A DNA stretch of 31,517 bases from positions 1 through 31,517 of the IMG/VR virus record IMGVR_UViG_3300045004_000245. One strand, 5' to 3'. How positions within the stretch are numbered: position 1 is the stretch's first letter; each line of letters begins with the position of its first letter. This DNA is from a virus. Positions 1-6,034 of the stretch are shown piece after piece. The translations under genes were made by a program, and so were the position numbers. The notes under the pieces were generated by a model. That model had not been told where the DNA came from. It searched no databases and was given only the letters and a program-made list of their open reading frames with translations.

Positions 1-1257
1 CTAGCGGCGCGTGATGGCCTTCGCCGCCCCCGCTAGATGGTCCGGGCGGTGGTGGCCGTAGTTGTCGAGCAGGGTCTTCAGGTTCATCCCCAGGTAGCCG
101 GCCGCCTCCCAGGGATCGCAGCCGTTTTCCATCAGCCAGGTCGCGGCGGTGTGGCGCTGCCAATGGGGGGTGACGCCGTCGCCGAGGCCGGCGTCGATCG
201 CGCACCCCTCGAACCCCTTGCGCGGTCGGCCGTGGATCGGCCGGCCGCCGTGATGGATGACGGCATTGGTGGTGGGTAGCCCGGCCTCGGCGCGGCGCTC
301 CATCACCTTCTCGTCTTGGACCTTCCAGCGCAGCATGTGCTGAAGCAGGCGGGCCGGGATCTTCACGACCGGTCGGCGCTTCGTGGCGTGCTCGCGCTCC
401 TTCTTGCCACGGCGCCAGATCATCGCCTTGTCCAGGTCGACCCAGGCCTGGGTTGGACTCTCCTCCCACAATAGCTTCGGGATCACGCCTGGTCGGGTGC
501 CGGTGTAGAGGCCGATCAGGATGAAGCGTTTCATGTGGGCGCGGTTGGCCGGCCCGCTGTCGCGAAGGCGTACCCACATCGGGCGGCCTGAGGGATGGAG
601 GGCTCCCGTCGGATGCAGACGGTAGCCGCGCGCCGCCATCAAGAGGCGTGCGGCCTGGGCCCGGGTAAGGGCGTCGCGCTGGCTCTCCGGCTTTTCCGGG
701 AGCGAGACCTTTGGTCGAACCGTGAGCGGGTGCTCGTCGCTGAAGTATCCTATGGCCGCGCTCAGGTCCTCCAGCTCGCGGCGAGCGCCCTGAGAGCTCA
801 CGAGACGTGGCTTCGCGGACTTCGTCGCCATTGCGATGGGCTGAGCGCAGCGGTGAGCGACGTAGGCCTCACAGCTCGATCGGCGGACGTCGGACAGGCG
901 CTTGTCACCCCACCAGCCCATGAGGGCCTTGACGCGGGAGCCGACCGCCTTGGGATCGGCGGTCTTGGGCGCCTTCTCGGCGAGATAGAGATCCAGGACC
1001 TCGGCTACGAAGACCTCGGATGGTGCGCGGGGACGGCTTGGGTCGAGCTCTTCAACCGTGGGCCGCACCTCCCGCTTGGCGAGGATGTACTCTGCGAGGG
1101 CTTGCGCAGCTTCGTCAGCCTGGCTTGGACCGAAGCCTGTGCTGACCTGAGCCGATCCATCTCGAATGAAGTAGATGTCTGGGATCGGCTTGCCGGTGCG
1201 CGGGTGCCGCCGGCCGGACCGGAGGTAGAGGCGCGGGCCCTTTGATGGTCTGGACAT
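1..1257 (-). CDS. int: Phage tyrosine recombinase (integrase)
   Basis: Site-specific integrase of 418 residues, expected to join phage and host attachment sites through a tyrosine-linked DNA intermediate. The catalytic half is clear: Arg255 in TGTRPG, the His-x-x-Arg block HWQRH at 365-369, and the nucleophile Tyr400 in NYGHH. The position that is often His in LGHS is Met here (LGMN), as I recall for related alphaproteobacterial prophage integrases. The N-terminal segment KGPRLYLRSG followed by a beta-rich stretch looks like an arm-binding domain and supports the ATG at 1257. It is the last gene of the leftward early operon, and its stop codon is at the window edge, so the attachment site is either outside the window or not recognisable. 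Confident as to family; the integration target is unknown. Confidence 0.95.
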   Translation of the reverse strand: MSRPSKGPRLYLRSGRRHPRTGKPIPDIYFIRDGSAQVSTGFGPSQADEAAQALAEYILAKREVRPTVEELDPSRPRAPSEVFVAEVLDLYLAEKAPKTADPKAVGSRVKALMGWWGDKRLSDVRRSSCEAYVAHRCAQPIAMATKSAKPRLVSSQGARRELEDLSAAIGYFSDEHPLTVRPKVSLPEKPESQRDALTRAQAARLLMAARGYRLHPTGALHPSGRPMWVRLRDSGPANRAHMKRFILIGLYTGTRPGVIPKLLWEESPTQAWVDLDKAMIWRRGKKEREHATKRRPVVKIPARLLQHMLRWKVQDEKVMERRAEAGLPTTNAVIHHGGRPIHGRPRKGFEGCAIDAGLGDGVTPHWQRHTAATWLMENGCDPWEAAGYLGMNLKTLLDNYGHHRPDHLAGAAKAITRR

Positions 1258-1490
1258 GACGCCTTCGGCTTGAAGAGATCGCGCATCTGCTGCGGCGTGA
1301 CGAAGAACTTCCCCGCGAGGGTGTAGGGCGTCAACTCGCCGCGAGCGATGGCGCCGCGCAGCGTGCCGACGGTGACGGGCCCGGCGGGGTAGAAGAGCGC
1401 TATGGCTTCGCGGAGGGTCAGCTTGTCGTCGTCGGCCCAGGCGGCGGGGTCAGGCAACCTCAGGACGCGAGCTAGGGGATCGCGGCTCAT
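1005..1490 (-). CDS. Excisionase-like DNA-binding protein
   Basis: Predicted 161 residues from the ATG at 1490. Residues about 25-77 (LTLREAIALF, then TLRGAIARGEL and GKFFVTPQQM) have the look of a winged-helix/MerR-type excisionase domain often found next to tyrosine integrases. Its role would be to bend attL/attR and bias the integrase toward excision. The recognisable domain ends near residue 80. The remaining half is low-complexity and overlaps the integrase reading frame by about 250 bases, which is unusually long. Either the long tail is real, or a frameshift or sequencing error has moved a normal short C-terminus out of frame. The function comes from motif recognition and position, not from a database match. 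Confidence 0.7.
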   Translation of the reverse strand: MSRDPLARVLRLPDPAAWADDDKLTLREAIALFYPAGPVTVGTLRGAIARGELTPYTLAGKFFVTPQQMRDLFKPKASCPDHQRARASTSGPAGGTRAPASRSQTSTSFEMDRLRSAQASVQARLTKLRKPSQSTSSPSGRCGPRLKSSTQAVPAHHPRSS

Positions 1491-1539
1491 ACCGCCCCCC
1501 GAGCAGCCCAGCGCGTCACGCCCGGCGGGCAGGGTTCGC

Positions 1540-1728
1540 CTACTCGGGCAATCCCTTGTAGAAGCCCGCTTGGCCACCCTTCTCGCCGGCCTTCGAGGCC
1601 AGTTCGCGATCTCGCGAGAATGCGCGCTTGTCCGCGGGCACGCTGGCGCCGCCCTTCGAGGCGATCTCCTTGCGTTTTTCTGGCGACATCGCGGCGAAGC
1701 CCCTCCGGGCCTTGGGCTTGTCGGTCAT
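1540..1728 (-). CDS. Small KGG-motif (stress-protein-like) protein
   Basis: A 62-residue basic protein. Residues 10-27 (GFAAMSPEKRKEIASKGG) match the GFAxM-x-KxxEIASKGG repeat of the KGG family, named for small stress-induced proteins such as GsiB. A second, looser copy (ELASKAGEKGG) follows at about residues 43-53. A good ribosome binding site (GAGGAGG in the mRNA, about 1733-1740) decides the ATG at 1728 over upstream in-frame starts. It sits in the leftward early operon between the four-cysteine protein and the excisionase gene. The family's molecular function is poorly known. In a phage it could be a DNA- or RNA-associated accessory protein, but that is a guess. Confidence 0.8.
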   Translation of the reverse strand: MTDKPKARRGFAAMSPEKRKEIASKGGASVPADKRAFSRDRELASKAGEKGGQAGFYKGLPE

Positions 1729-1826
1729 CAATTCCTCCTCGGTGCGCGCCATCAAGGTCGCGGCTGCCGGGATAAGCGGACAACAACGTAGGTTGTTTCC
1801 TGCTGCCTTTTCCTGCTGAGGCAGGC

Positions 1827-2072
1827 TCAAACATAGCCGCGGCGCTCCTGGCGGGGCGCGTACTCGCCGCAGCCATCCGCCTCCAACGTCTTGGGCCAGA
1901 GCGCTTGGCGTCCGAGGTCAGGAATGCCGTCGCCTGCTGCCTTTGCTGCCGCCTGCCATTCGACACCCAAGAACGGCTTCGGCGCATATCGCCTGCAGTT
2001 GCCAGTGCCTGCGCCAGCGCCCTGGTATGCCCACCAGAACCGGCAGTCCGAGCATGTGGGTTGCTTGATCAT
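1827..2072 (-). CDS. Small four-cysteine (zinc-ribbon-like) protein
   Basis: An 81-residue protein starting MIKQPTCSDCRFWW. The cysteines at the N-terminus (CxxC), in GNCRRYAP and in DGCGEYAP form a C-x2-C...C...C pattern that could bind one metal ion. Proteins with this CxDCRFW opening occur among uncharacterised prophage early genes, as far as I recall. Its ATG overlaps the TGA of the gene upstream (ATGA at 2069-2072), so translation is probably coupled. Function unknown; the zinc site is inferred only from the cysteine spacing. Confidence 0.7.
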   Translation of the reverse strand: MIKQPTCSDCRFWWAYQGAGAGTGNCRRYAPKPFLGVEWQAAAKAAGDGIPDLGRQALWPKTLEADGCGEYAPRQERRGYV

Positions 2073-2464
2073 GCCAGCCACTCCCCGATGCCGTCCCAGC
2101 GCTTTTCCATGATGTCGAGGCGGTGGGCGTGGTTGGCAGGATCGAGCGCGGCGACGCGGTCGCAGACCTCCTGCATAAGCCTGGCTCCCCCGATCTCGTG
2201 AAGACGGCGGCCGAGCGTGGTGACGCCCATCCGCGTCACCTCCCACACCGGACGCGCTAGGAGCTCGCCCGCGTCCCGCTGAGCTTGTGTCCAGGACTGT
2301 AGCCGCTTCAGGAGGTCGCCCATCACCACGCCCACGGGCATGGCGCCACGGTGCGGAAGCAGAACAGGGTCGCGGTTGGCCCGGATAGACGCAGAGAGAA
2401 GGGCGTCGAGCGCCGCTTCAATCTGAGCCGTCTCGGTCGCGATAGCGCTCACTGGCGCGTTCAT
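2069..2464 (-). CDS. Hypothetical early protein (131 aa)
   Basis: A 131-residue, mainly helical protein beginning MNAPVSAIATETAQIEAAL, with no signal peptide or membrane segment. The middle is hydrophobic and basic (GVVMGDLLKRLQSW) and the C-terminal third is rich in charged helices ending GIGEWLA. It lies in the leftward early operon and its stop overlaps the start of the four-cysteine gene. I do not recognise the family. GC-rich third codon positions and the ATGA junction support it as a real gene. It could be a small regulator or host-takeover protein, but nothing in the sequence shows which. Confidence 0.65.
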   Translation of the reverse strand: MNAPVSAIATETAQIEAALDALLSASIRANRDPVLLPHRGAMPVGVVMGDLLKRLQSWTQAQRDAGELLARPVWEVTRMGVTTLGRRLHEIGGARLMQEVCDRVAALDPANHAHRLDIMEKRWDGIGEWLA

Positions 2465-2562
2465 TTCAATGCTCGCGAATGAAGGTGGGATGCCGCCCCG
2501 TTTTGTCGGACCCGTCGAGGGGCGGCGGCACGGGTTGGAACCCCGGCGCGTGGTCGTGGACC

Positions 2563-2754
2563 TCAGCGCCGGGACCGAACCCTAGTCGCAAGAGCGTCGA
2601 GGGCCTTTTTGCTCTTGGCAGAATTTATCGCCGCCGCTTCCCTGAAAACGGCCTCGGCGTCGGGGTACTTGATAGCGGCCGCCCTGAAGGCTGCAGCCTT
2701 GATCGCCCTCGTGATGGCGACACTTATCGGTGAGACGTTCATGGAGCCCACCAT
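2563..2754 (-). CDS. Hypothetical small basic early protein (63 aa)
   Basis: A 63-residue alanine- and lysine/arginine-rich protein, probably one or two helices (AITRAIKAAAFRAAAIKY, then LDALATRVRSRR at the end). The start at 2754 is chosen because its ATG shares one base with the TAA stop of the large upstream gene (TAATG), a typical translational-coupling junction. An internal ATG at 2742 is the alternative. No family was recognised. The basic, helical character would suit a nucleic-acid-binding accessory protein, but that is conjecture. Confidence 0.55.
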   Translation of the reverse strand: MVGSMNVSPISVAITRAIKAAAFRAAAIKYPDAEAVFREAAAINSAKSKKALDALATRVRSRR

Positions 2755-3947
2755 TACTGCAGGGCCAAAGCGGCAGACGCCGATCCGACGCAGTGCCCAT
2801 CCAGATAGGCCAACACTTGTCGCAGCACGCGCTCTTCGCTGCCGGTCTCGCCCTCCGTGAAGGACCTCATAACCCATCGAAGCTTCGCCTGAGCCGCGGC
2901 GCTATCCAGGCAAGGGCTGTCCGTGATCTTCCGGATCACTGCGGCAGCCTCTTTGCCCAGGCGTGCAGCGCGGGCCGCCCCCTCCGGTGCAGTCGTGTCC
3001 TCGCCCGCTGCAGCGACCAAGAGGCGTTGCTCTTCCGCCTCCCATGTCGCGAACCTCTCCGGCGGTGCGGAAATGGATGCGCGGTCCCCAAGGCGCTCTA
3101 CGTCGGCCTGAAGGAAGCGAGCCGCAGCGTCGATTCCATAGATGCCATCGCGCTCGACAGGTTGATCGACGCCAGCCTTCACCCCCATGCCCTTGAGATA
3201 CGCGCGGAGCTTGGCGTTCAGGTCGGCGTCCGTAACCGCCGGCGTTTCCATCAGTGCCGCCCACGCCGCGCACGAAACGTCGGCGCCGACCCCCTGCGCC
3301 TCCTCGGCGGCGAGGTAGTCCGGATCTGTCTCCGCAAGGCGCCCGGCGAAGACCTCGGCTTCGACCTTGGCGTAGGCGGTGCAGGCAGCATCGTGCGCTT
3401 CGTGGGCGGCTTGGTAAGCGGCCATGGCCGCCGCGACCGGCGGGCTGATGCCACGAGGGAGGGCGTGCTTGACGACAAACTCCAGGGCCGCGGTCGCGAT
3501 GCCGCTACCGTGGAAGCGCTGCTCGGAGAGACCCTCCAGCAGCTCTTCGAGCGTGCGCTGTCTCCATTTGTGCCACGGCGTGTAGAGGGCGGAGGTCGCC
3601 CGCAAGTAGACCGTCAGGCGCTCCTCGACGTCGGGGCACGGCTCAGCAGCGTCATCGATCAAGCGGAGGGCGGCAGCGAAGGCCTCATCTTTTGCCGCCT
3701 GCAGGTCACCCTCAGCGATGGTGTGCATGCACCCGGGAAGCTGGGCCCGAATGATCAGGGGCTCGAGAGCGGCTGCGCTGGCCTGGGTGGCCTCGCTCGT
3801 GCCAGTCAGGCCTTGGAGCAGCGGAGGCAAGTGACGTTCGAGCACACGCTCGGCGGCAGCAGCGTCGATGCTTGTGGAGCGGAAGCCGTAGGGGATTTCG
3901 CTGGCAGCGGCGACTGGGTCGTGGCCGGGATAGGTGGCGGCAGACAT
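2754..3947 (-). CDS. Hypothetical alanine-rich early protein (397 aa)
   Basis: The first and largest gene of the leftward early operon, 397 residues, soluble and mostly alpha-helical with many Ala and Glu residues. It has no Walker motif, no recognisable nuclease motif and no membrane segment. A GGGAGA ribosome binding site precedes the ATG at 3947. Just upstream (3974-4014) are two copies of the operator palindrome and a TTGACC -35 box, so the repressor probably silences it in the lysogen. A long frame is also open on the opposite strand (about 2730-4127) but its translation is arginine-rich and shadow-like. In lambda-like genomes this position holds recombination or host-modifying genes; I cannot assign a function here. 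Confidence 0.75.
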   Translation of the reverse strand: MSAATYPGHDPVAAASEIPYGFRSTSIDAAAAERVLERHLPPLLQGLTGTSEATQASAAALEPLIIRAQLPGCMHTIAEGDLQAAKDEAFAAALRLIDDAAEPCPDVEERLTVYLRATSALYTPWHKWRQRTLEELLEGLSEQRFHGSGIATAALEFVVKHALPRGISPPVAAAMAAYQAAHEAHDAACTAYAKVEAEVFAGRLAETDPDYLAAEEAQGVGADVSCAAWAALMETPAVTDADLNAKLRAYLKGMGVKAGVDQPVERDGIYGIDAAARFLQADVERLGDRASISAPPERFATWEAEEQRLLVAAAGEDTTAPEGAARAARLGKEAAAVIRKITDSPCLDSAAAQAKLRWVMRSFTEGETGSEERVLRQVLAYLDGHCVGSASAALALQ

Positions 3948-3959
3948 CGTGTTCTCCCT

Positions 3960-3999
3960 TGTAGGGGTGAACTGTCGCAGAAATGCGACTTTCGGTCAA
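3960..3999 (-). promoter_or_regulatory. Putative leftward early promoter PL
   Basis: On the minus strand a TTGACC -35 hexamer (3994-3999) sits between the two operator copies. The -10 region falls on or just after OL1, with a weak ACAGTT at about 3970-3975. Repressor bound at OL1/OL2 would cover it. The -35 is clear; the -10 is poor, so the exact start is uncertain. Confidence 0.45.
3974..3989. promoter_or_regulatory. Operator palindrome OL1 (GTCGCA-GAAA-TGCGAC)
   Basis: A perfect inverted repeat with six-base arms and a four-base spacer, lying 27 bases upstream of the start of the leftward early operon. The same CGCA-N4-TGCG core occurs at 3999-4014, 4753-4768 and 4776-4791, all flanking the repressor gene. 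It is inferred to be a binding site for the repressor and/or the Cro-like protein. Confidence 0.75.
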
Positions 4000-4014
4000 C
4001 CGCAGAAATGCGAC
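3999..4014. promoter_or_regulatory. Operator palindrome OL2 (ACCGCA-GAAA-TGCGAC)
   Basis: Second copy of the operator, starting 25 bases from OL1, so the two would be roughly two helical turns apart. The outer two bases of the left arm differ from OL1. It overlaps the last base of the repressor stop codon. Together with OL1 it brackets a TTGACC -35 box on the minus strand. Confidence 0.7.
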
Positions 4015-4715
4015 TATCGAGCCATGTAGTGCATCTTCCGATGCATCGCGACAATCAAGCCCTCAACAGCGTAGGAGAACCCTTCGAGGTCCACCTGGGC
4101 ATGAAGTGGGATTGCGATTTCCTTTAGTCTGCGCCCGTCCGTCGGTGCGCGGAGTAGCGCTTGGCCGTCTTGCGCGAGCTGCATCACCTCCATCACCGTA
4201 GTGTGGGCCACTTCCGGGGATGACCTTCGCGACACCAGCAGATGATCACCCACGCTCGCGGTTATCACGCCGAGAACGTCAGCCTGGAGAACATGCAGAA
4301 GATCACCTGCGCGGTAAGCGACGCTTGCCTCTACTCGCGATACATGCGCGGCAAATTGTTTACCTCGCGCCACGCGCTCAAGGTAAACTAGCGGACTGGA
4401 GCCTGACCAAGGCTGCGACACATCAAGCGGCTGCCAGTAACCAACCGCAGTCTCCAAATCGACCTGCATGAAGTCACGATACGGATCGGGCGCTGCAGCG
4501 GCCTTTGCCAAGCCCTTCTGGGCGGCCGCATCGACCAGCGCAATCGACAACCGATCAAGCGTGCGGCTGCTGGGGACAAACTCATACTGATCGCTGAGGG
4601 CACGAAAAACCGTTGAACGATTCACCCCCGAAAGCCGGGCGAGGTCACCAGCAGTCATGCCGGTCGCCTCCAAGCCGGCCCTCAGCCACTCCCGTATTTC
4701 GGCGGCGCTTCTCAT
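4014..4715 (-). CDS. CI-like prophage repressor (XRE-type HTH plus LexA-like C-terminal domain)
   Basis: Predicted 233-residue repressor of the lysis/lysogeny switch. Residues about 18-42 (TGMTAGDLARLSGVNRSTVF) form a helix-turn-helix of the lambda-repressor/XRE type. The C-terminal half contains GDLLHV and VGDHLLV segments reminiscent of the LexA/S24 fold that mediates dimerisation. I do not see the usual Ser-Met cleavage-site motif; the corresponding stretch reads ASVAYRAGD, so SOS-type self-cleavage may be absent. The ATG at 4715 is preferred because the longer form from 4793 would run through two operator palindromes. It is divergent from a Cro-like gene and flanked on both sides by operator pairs. 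Confidence 0.85.
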   Translation of the reverse strand: MRSAAEIREWLRAGLEATGMTAGDLARLSGVNRSTVFRALSDQYEFVPSSRTLDRLSIALVDAAAQKGLAKAAAAPDPYRDFMQVDLETAVGYWQPLDVSQPWSGSSPLVYLERVARGKQFAAHVSRVEASVAYRAGDLLHVLQADVLGVITASVGDHLLVSRRSSPEVAHTTVMEVMQLAQDGQALLRAPTDGRRLKEIAIPLHAQVDLEGFSYAVEGLIVAMHRKMHYMAR

Positions 4716-4752
4716 GAGGCGCAGTTGTGCCACGGCATCAACCGAGCTGCGC

Positions 4753-4768
4753 GCCGCATTCGTGCGCT
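4753..4768. promoter_or_regulatory. Operator-like palindrome OR2 (GCCGCA-TTCG-TGCGCT)
   Basis: A degenerate copy of the operator that keeps the CGCA-N4-TGCG core. It is 23 bases from the next copy, in the divergent gap between repressor and Cro-like genes. The outer arm bases do not pair, so this may be a weaker site. Confidence 0.55.
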
Positions 4769-4775
4769 TGCAATT

Positions 4776-4791
4776 GGCGCATAAATGCGAC
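4776..4791. promoter_or_regulatory. Operator palindrome OR1 (GGCGCA-TAAA-TGCGAC)
   Basis: The operator copy 14 bases upstream of the Cro-like start codon. It differs from OL1 by one arm base and one spacer base. A TTGCAA hexamer at 4768-4773 lies between OR2 and OR1 and may be part of the rightward promoter. No Shine-Dalgarno sequence is visible before the Cro-like ATG, so that message could be leaderless. Confidence 0.7.
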
Positions 4792-4804
4792 ATTCCTGGC
4801 GCAG

Positions 4805-5014
4805 ATGGACGAGCTCGCTCAGTTTAAGGCGGATTGTGACGCCGCCCAGATCGCCCCAGCAGATGCTCTGGAACGAGGCGGCTTGCACCGCTCGACTTGG
4901 TTTCGGTGGCAGTCCGGGAGTTCGTCTCCCACTCTTCGAAAACTCCGAGCCGCTCGCGATGGCCTGTTGCTTCTGACGGCGGGCAAGGCCGGCAAAGCCA
5001 AGACGGCTGTATGA
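4805..5014 (+). CDS. Cro-like helix-turn-helix regulator
   Basis: A 69-residue protein divergent from the repressor. Residues about 15-45 (ADALERGGLHRSTWFRWQSG) form a helix-turn-helix with the HxSTWxRWxSG recognition-helix pattern common in small phage regulators. By size and position it is the Cro counterpart: the first rightward early gene, expected to bind the same CGCA-N4-TGCG operators and turn repressor synthesis down. The start at 4805 is chosen because the longer frame would cross the operators. Its TGA overlaps the ATG of the next gene (ATGA, 5011-5014). Confidence 0.75.
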   Translation: MDELAQFKADCDAAQIAPADALERGGLHRSTWFRWQSGSSSPTLRKLRAARDGLLLLTAGKAGKAKTAV

Positions 5015-5289
5015 AAATGCCCGCAGGAGCGAGATCACTTCAAGCGCGAAGAAGGCCGGGCGCTACCGACGCCCAGCCTCTTCATGCTTTCGGCCAGGAG
5101 GGTAGCTGCCCTCTGGCTGTGCGGCGCCGCCAAGCGGCCCCAAGTCTCGGCCGAACCTGGGTTCAGCCGCTCTGCCCGACGGAACACCCCCGCCGAGATA
5201 CCTGCTTCAATCGCCAAGACCACGCCTTCATCGACCTCCTCGGCGCCCACGGCGTCTCTCTGCTCCCCGTCATCGAGCGCAAGCAATGA
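5011..5289 (+). CDS. Hypothetical protein coupled on both sides (92 aa)
   Basis: Predicted 92 residues from the ATG at 5011. Both ends overlap neighbours by ATGA (with the Cro-like gene at 5011-5014 and with the next gene at 5286-5289), which is the main reason to call it. The second half (DHAFIDLLGAHGVSLLPVIERK) has strongly GC-biased third positions. The first half is arginine- and glutamine-rich and unconvincing, so the true start could be further in. An antisense frame (5035-5307, 90 residues) also reads as plausible protein and is the main rival. No family recognised. Confidence 0.5.
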   Translation: MKMPAGARSLQARRRPGATDAQPLHAFGQEGSCPLAVRRRQAAPSLGRTWVQPLCPTEHPRRDTCFNRQDHAFIDLLGAHGVSLLPVIERKQ

Positions 5290-5699
5290 CGACGATGGAG
5301 CAAACATTCATGGGCGCCGAAACCCAAGACAGTGGAACGGTTGTGTGCCTTGCGCGCGCGATCACTGCCCGGCTGCAGCGGAGCTACCCCCACCACACAG
5401 CGAAGTACGTGGCTCGCGACCTGGGCTGCACGCCGAAGGCTGCCGCGAACCTGCTCGATGGACACCTCAGCACCCCCAGCATGGGGCGGCTGATCCGGGC
5501 GTATGGCGCCGGCTGGGTCGCGGAGCGTGTCCTCGAGGCCGCTGGGCACACCCTAGAGACCTACATCGATCACCAGGCCGCGGAAGCTGAACGCGCCGCC
5601 GCCAGAGCCAGGGAGCGGGCGCGAGACGCCCGAAGCCGAGTTGAGAAGTATCAAGCTGCTCGCGGCGGCAATCCTGGCCGGGCTGGCGCGCAGCCTTAG
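5286..5699 (+). CDS. Putative HTH early regulator (CII-position)
   Basis: A 137-residue protein. Residues about 35-60 (YVARDLGCTPKAAANLLDGH) read as a helix-turn-helix; then a hydrophobic patch (GWVAERVLEAAGHTLETYI) and a long basic and acidic helix of Ala, Glu and Arg that is probably a coiled coil. The position, just after the Cro-like gene and before the replication genes, is where lambda-like phages place CII-type activators or replication-initiation adaptors. It is coupled to the preceding gene through ATGA. The regulator assignment comes from the HTH look and the position only. Confidence 0.7.
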   Translation: MTTMEQTFMGAETQDSGTVVCLARAITARLQRSYPHHTAKYVARDLGCTPKAAANLLDGHLSTPSMGRLIRAYGAGWVAERVLEAAGHTLETYIDHQAAEAERAAARARERARDARSRVEKYQAARGGNPGRAGAQP

Positions 5700-5787
5700 C
5701 CACGACGCAGAGTTCACTGCCGACCTGTCTGTCAGGCTCGCCCGAGCCGCCGCTCGCCTGCGTAATGAGGCGGGTTTCCATGGCTGA
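5641..5787 (+). CDS. Possible small protein, TTG start (48 aa)
   Basis: A 48-codon frame starting with TTG, overlapping the end of the preceding gene and the start of the next by a few bases. The translation (IKLLAAAILAGLARSLSHDA then DLSVRLARAAARLRNEAG) is an amphipathic alanine/leucine helix protein with GC-rich third positions. It fills the only gap in an otherwise gapless early operon. No ATG or GTG start is available in frame and the ribosome binding site is weak, so this is a tentative call. Function unknown. Confidence 0.35.
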   Translation: MRSIKLLAAAILAGLARSLSHDAEFTADLSVRLARAAARLRNEAGFHG

Positions 5788-6034
5788 GGTCGTCGACATC
5801 TCGGCTCGGCGCCATGCCCACGAGCGCGCGGCCGTCGCCGAGGCGGAAGACAAAGCCTATCGCGTTATCCTGGCCGCGGGCGAGGCCCTTGAGCCGACCT
5901 ACGGCATGGATGCCAGCGAGTGCGTCCTGCTCGTGGCGATGGACCTGATCGAGAAGCGCCTCGGTAAGGCCGTGCTCCGTGATGCTCTGCTCGGCCACGC
6001 CTCGTGCATCTCAGACGACCCGGAGGCGGCATGA
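5780..6034 (+). CDS. Hypothetical early protein (84 aa)
   Basis: An 84-residue, mostly helical acidic protein (MAEVVDISARRHAHERAAV opening). I prefer the ATG at 5780 over the one at 5765 because it gives the MAEVVDISAR start seen in many small phage proteins. The TGA overlaps the primase start (ATGA, 6031-6034), so the two are probably co-translated. No domain recognised. It could be a replication accessory factor because of the coupling, but this is guilt by association. Confidence 0.7.
   Translation: MAEVVDISARRHAHERAAVAEAEDKAYRVILAAGEALEPTYGMDASECVLLVAMDLIEKRLGKAVLRDALLGHASCISDDPEAA

Noticed and set aside
1-60. Left attachment site next to the integrase
   Set aside because: The window starts at the integrase stop codon. 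With no flank visible, no core repeat can be matched to the right end.
2730-4127. Long plus-strand open frame (465 codons) opposite the alanine-rich early gene
   Set aside because: Arginine-rich, low-complexity translation without a ribosome site. The minus-strand gene has an SD, operators upstream and a coupled downstream gene, so this is a GC-bias shadow.
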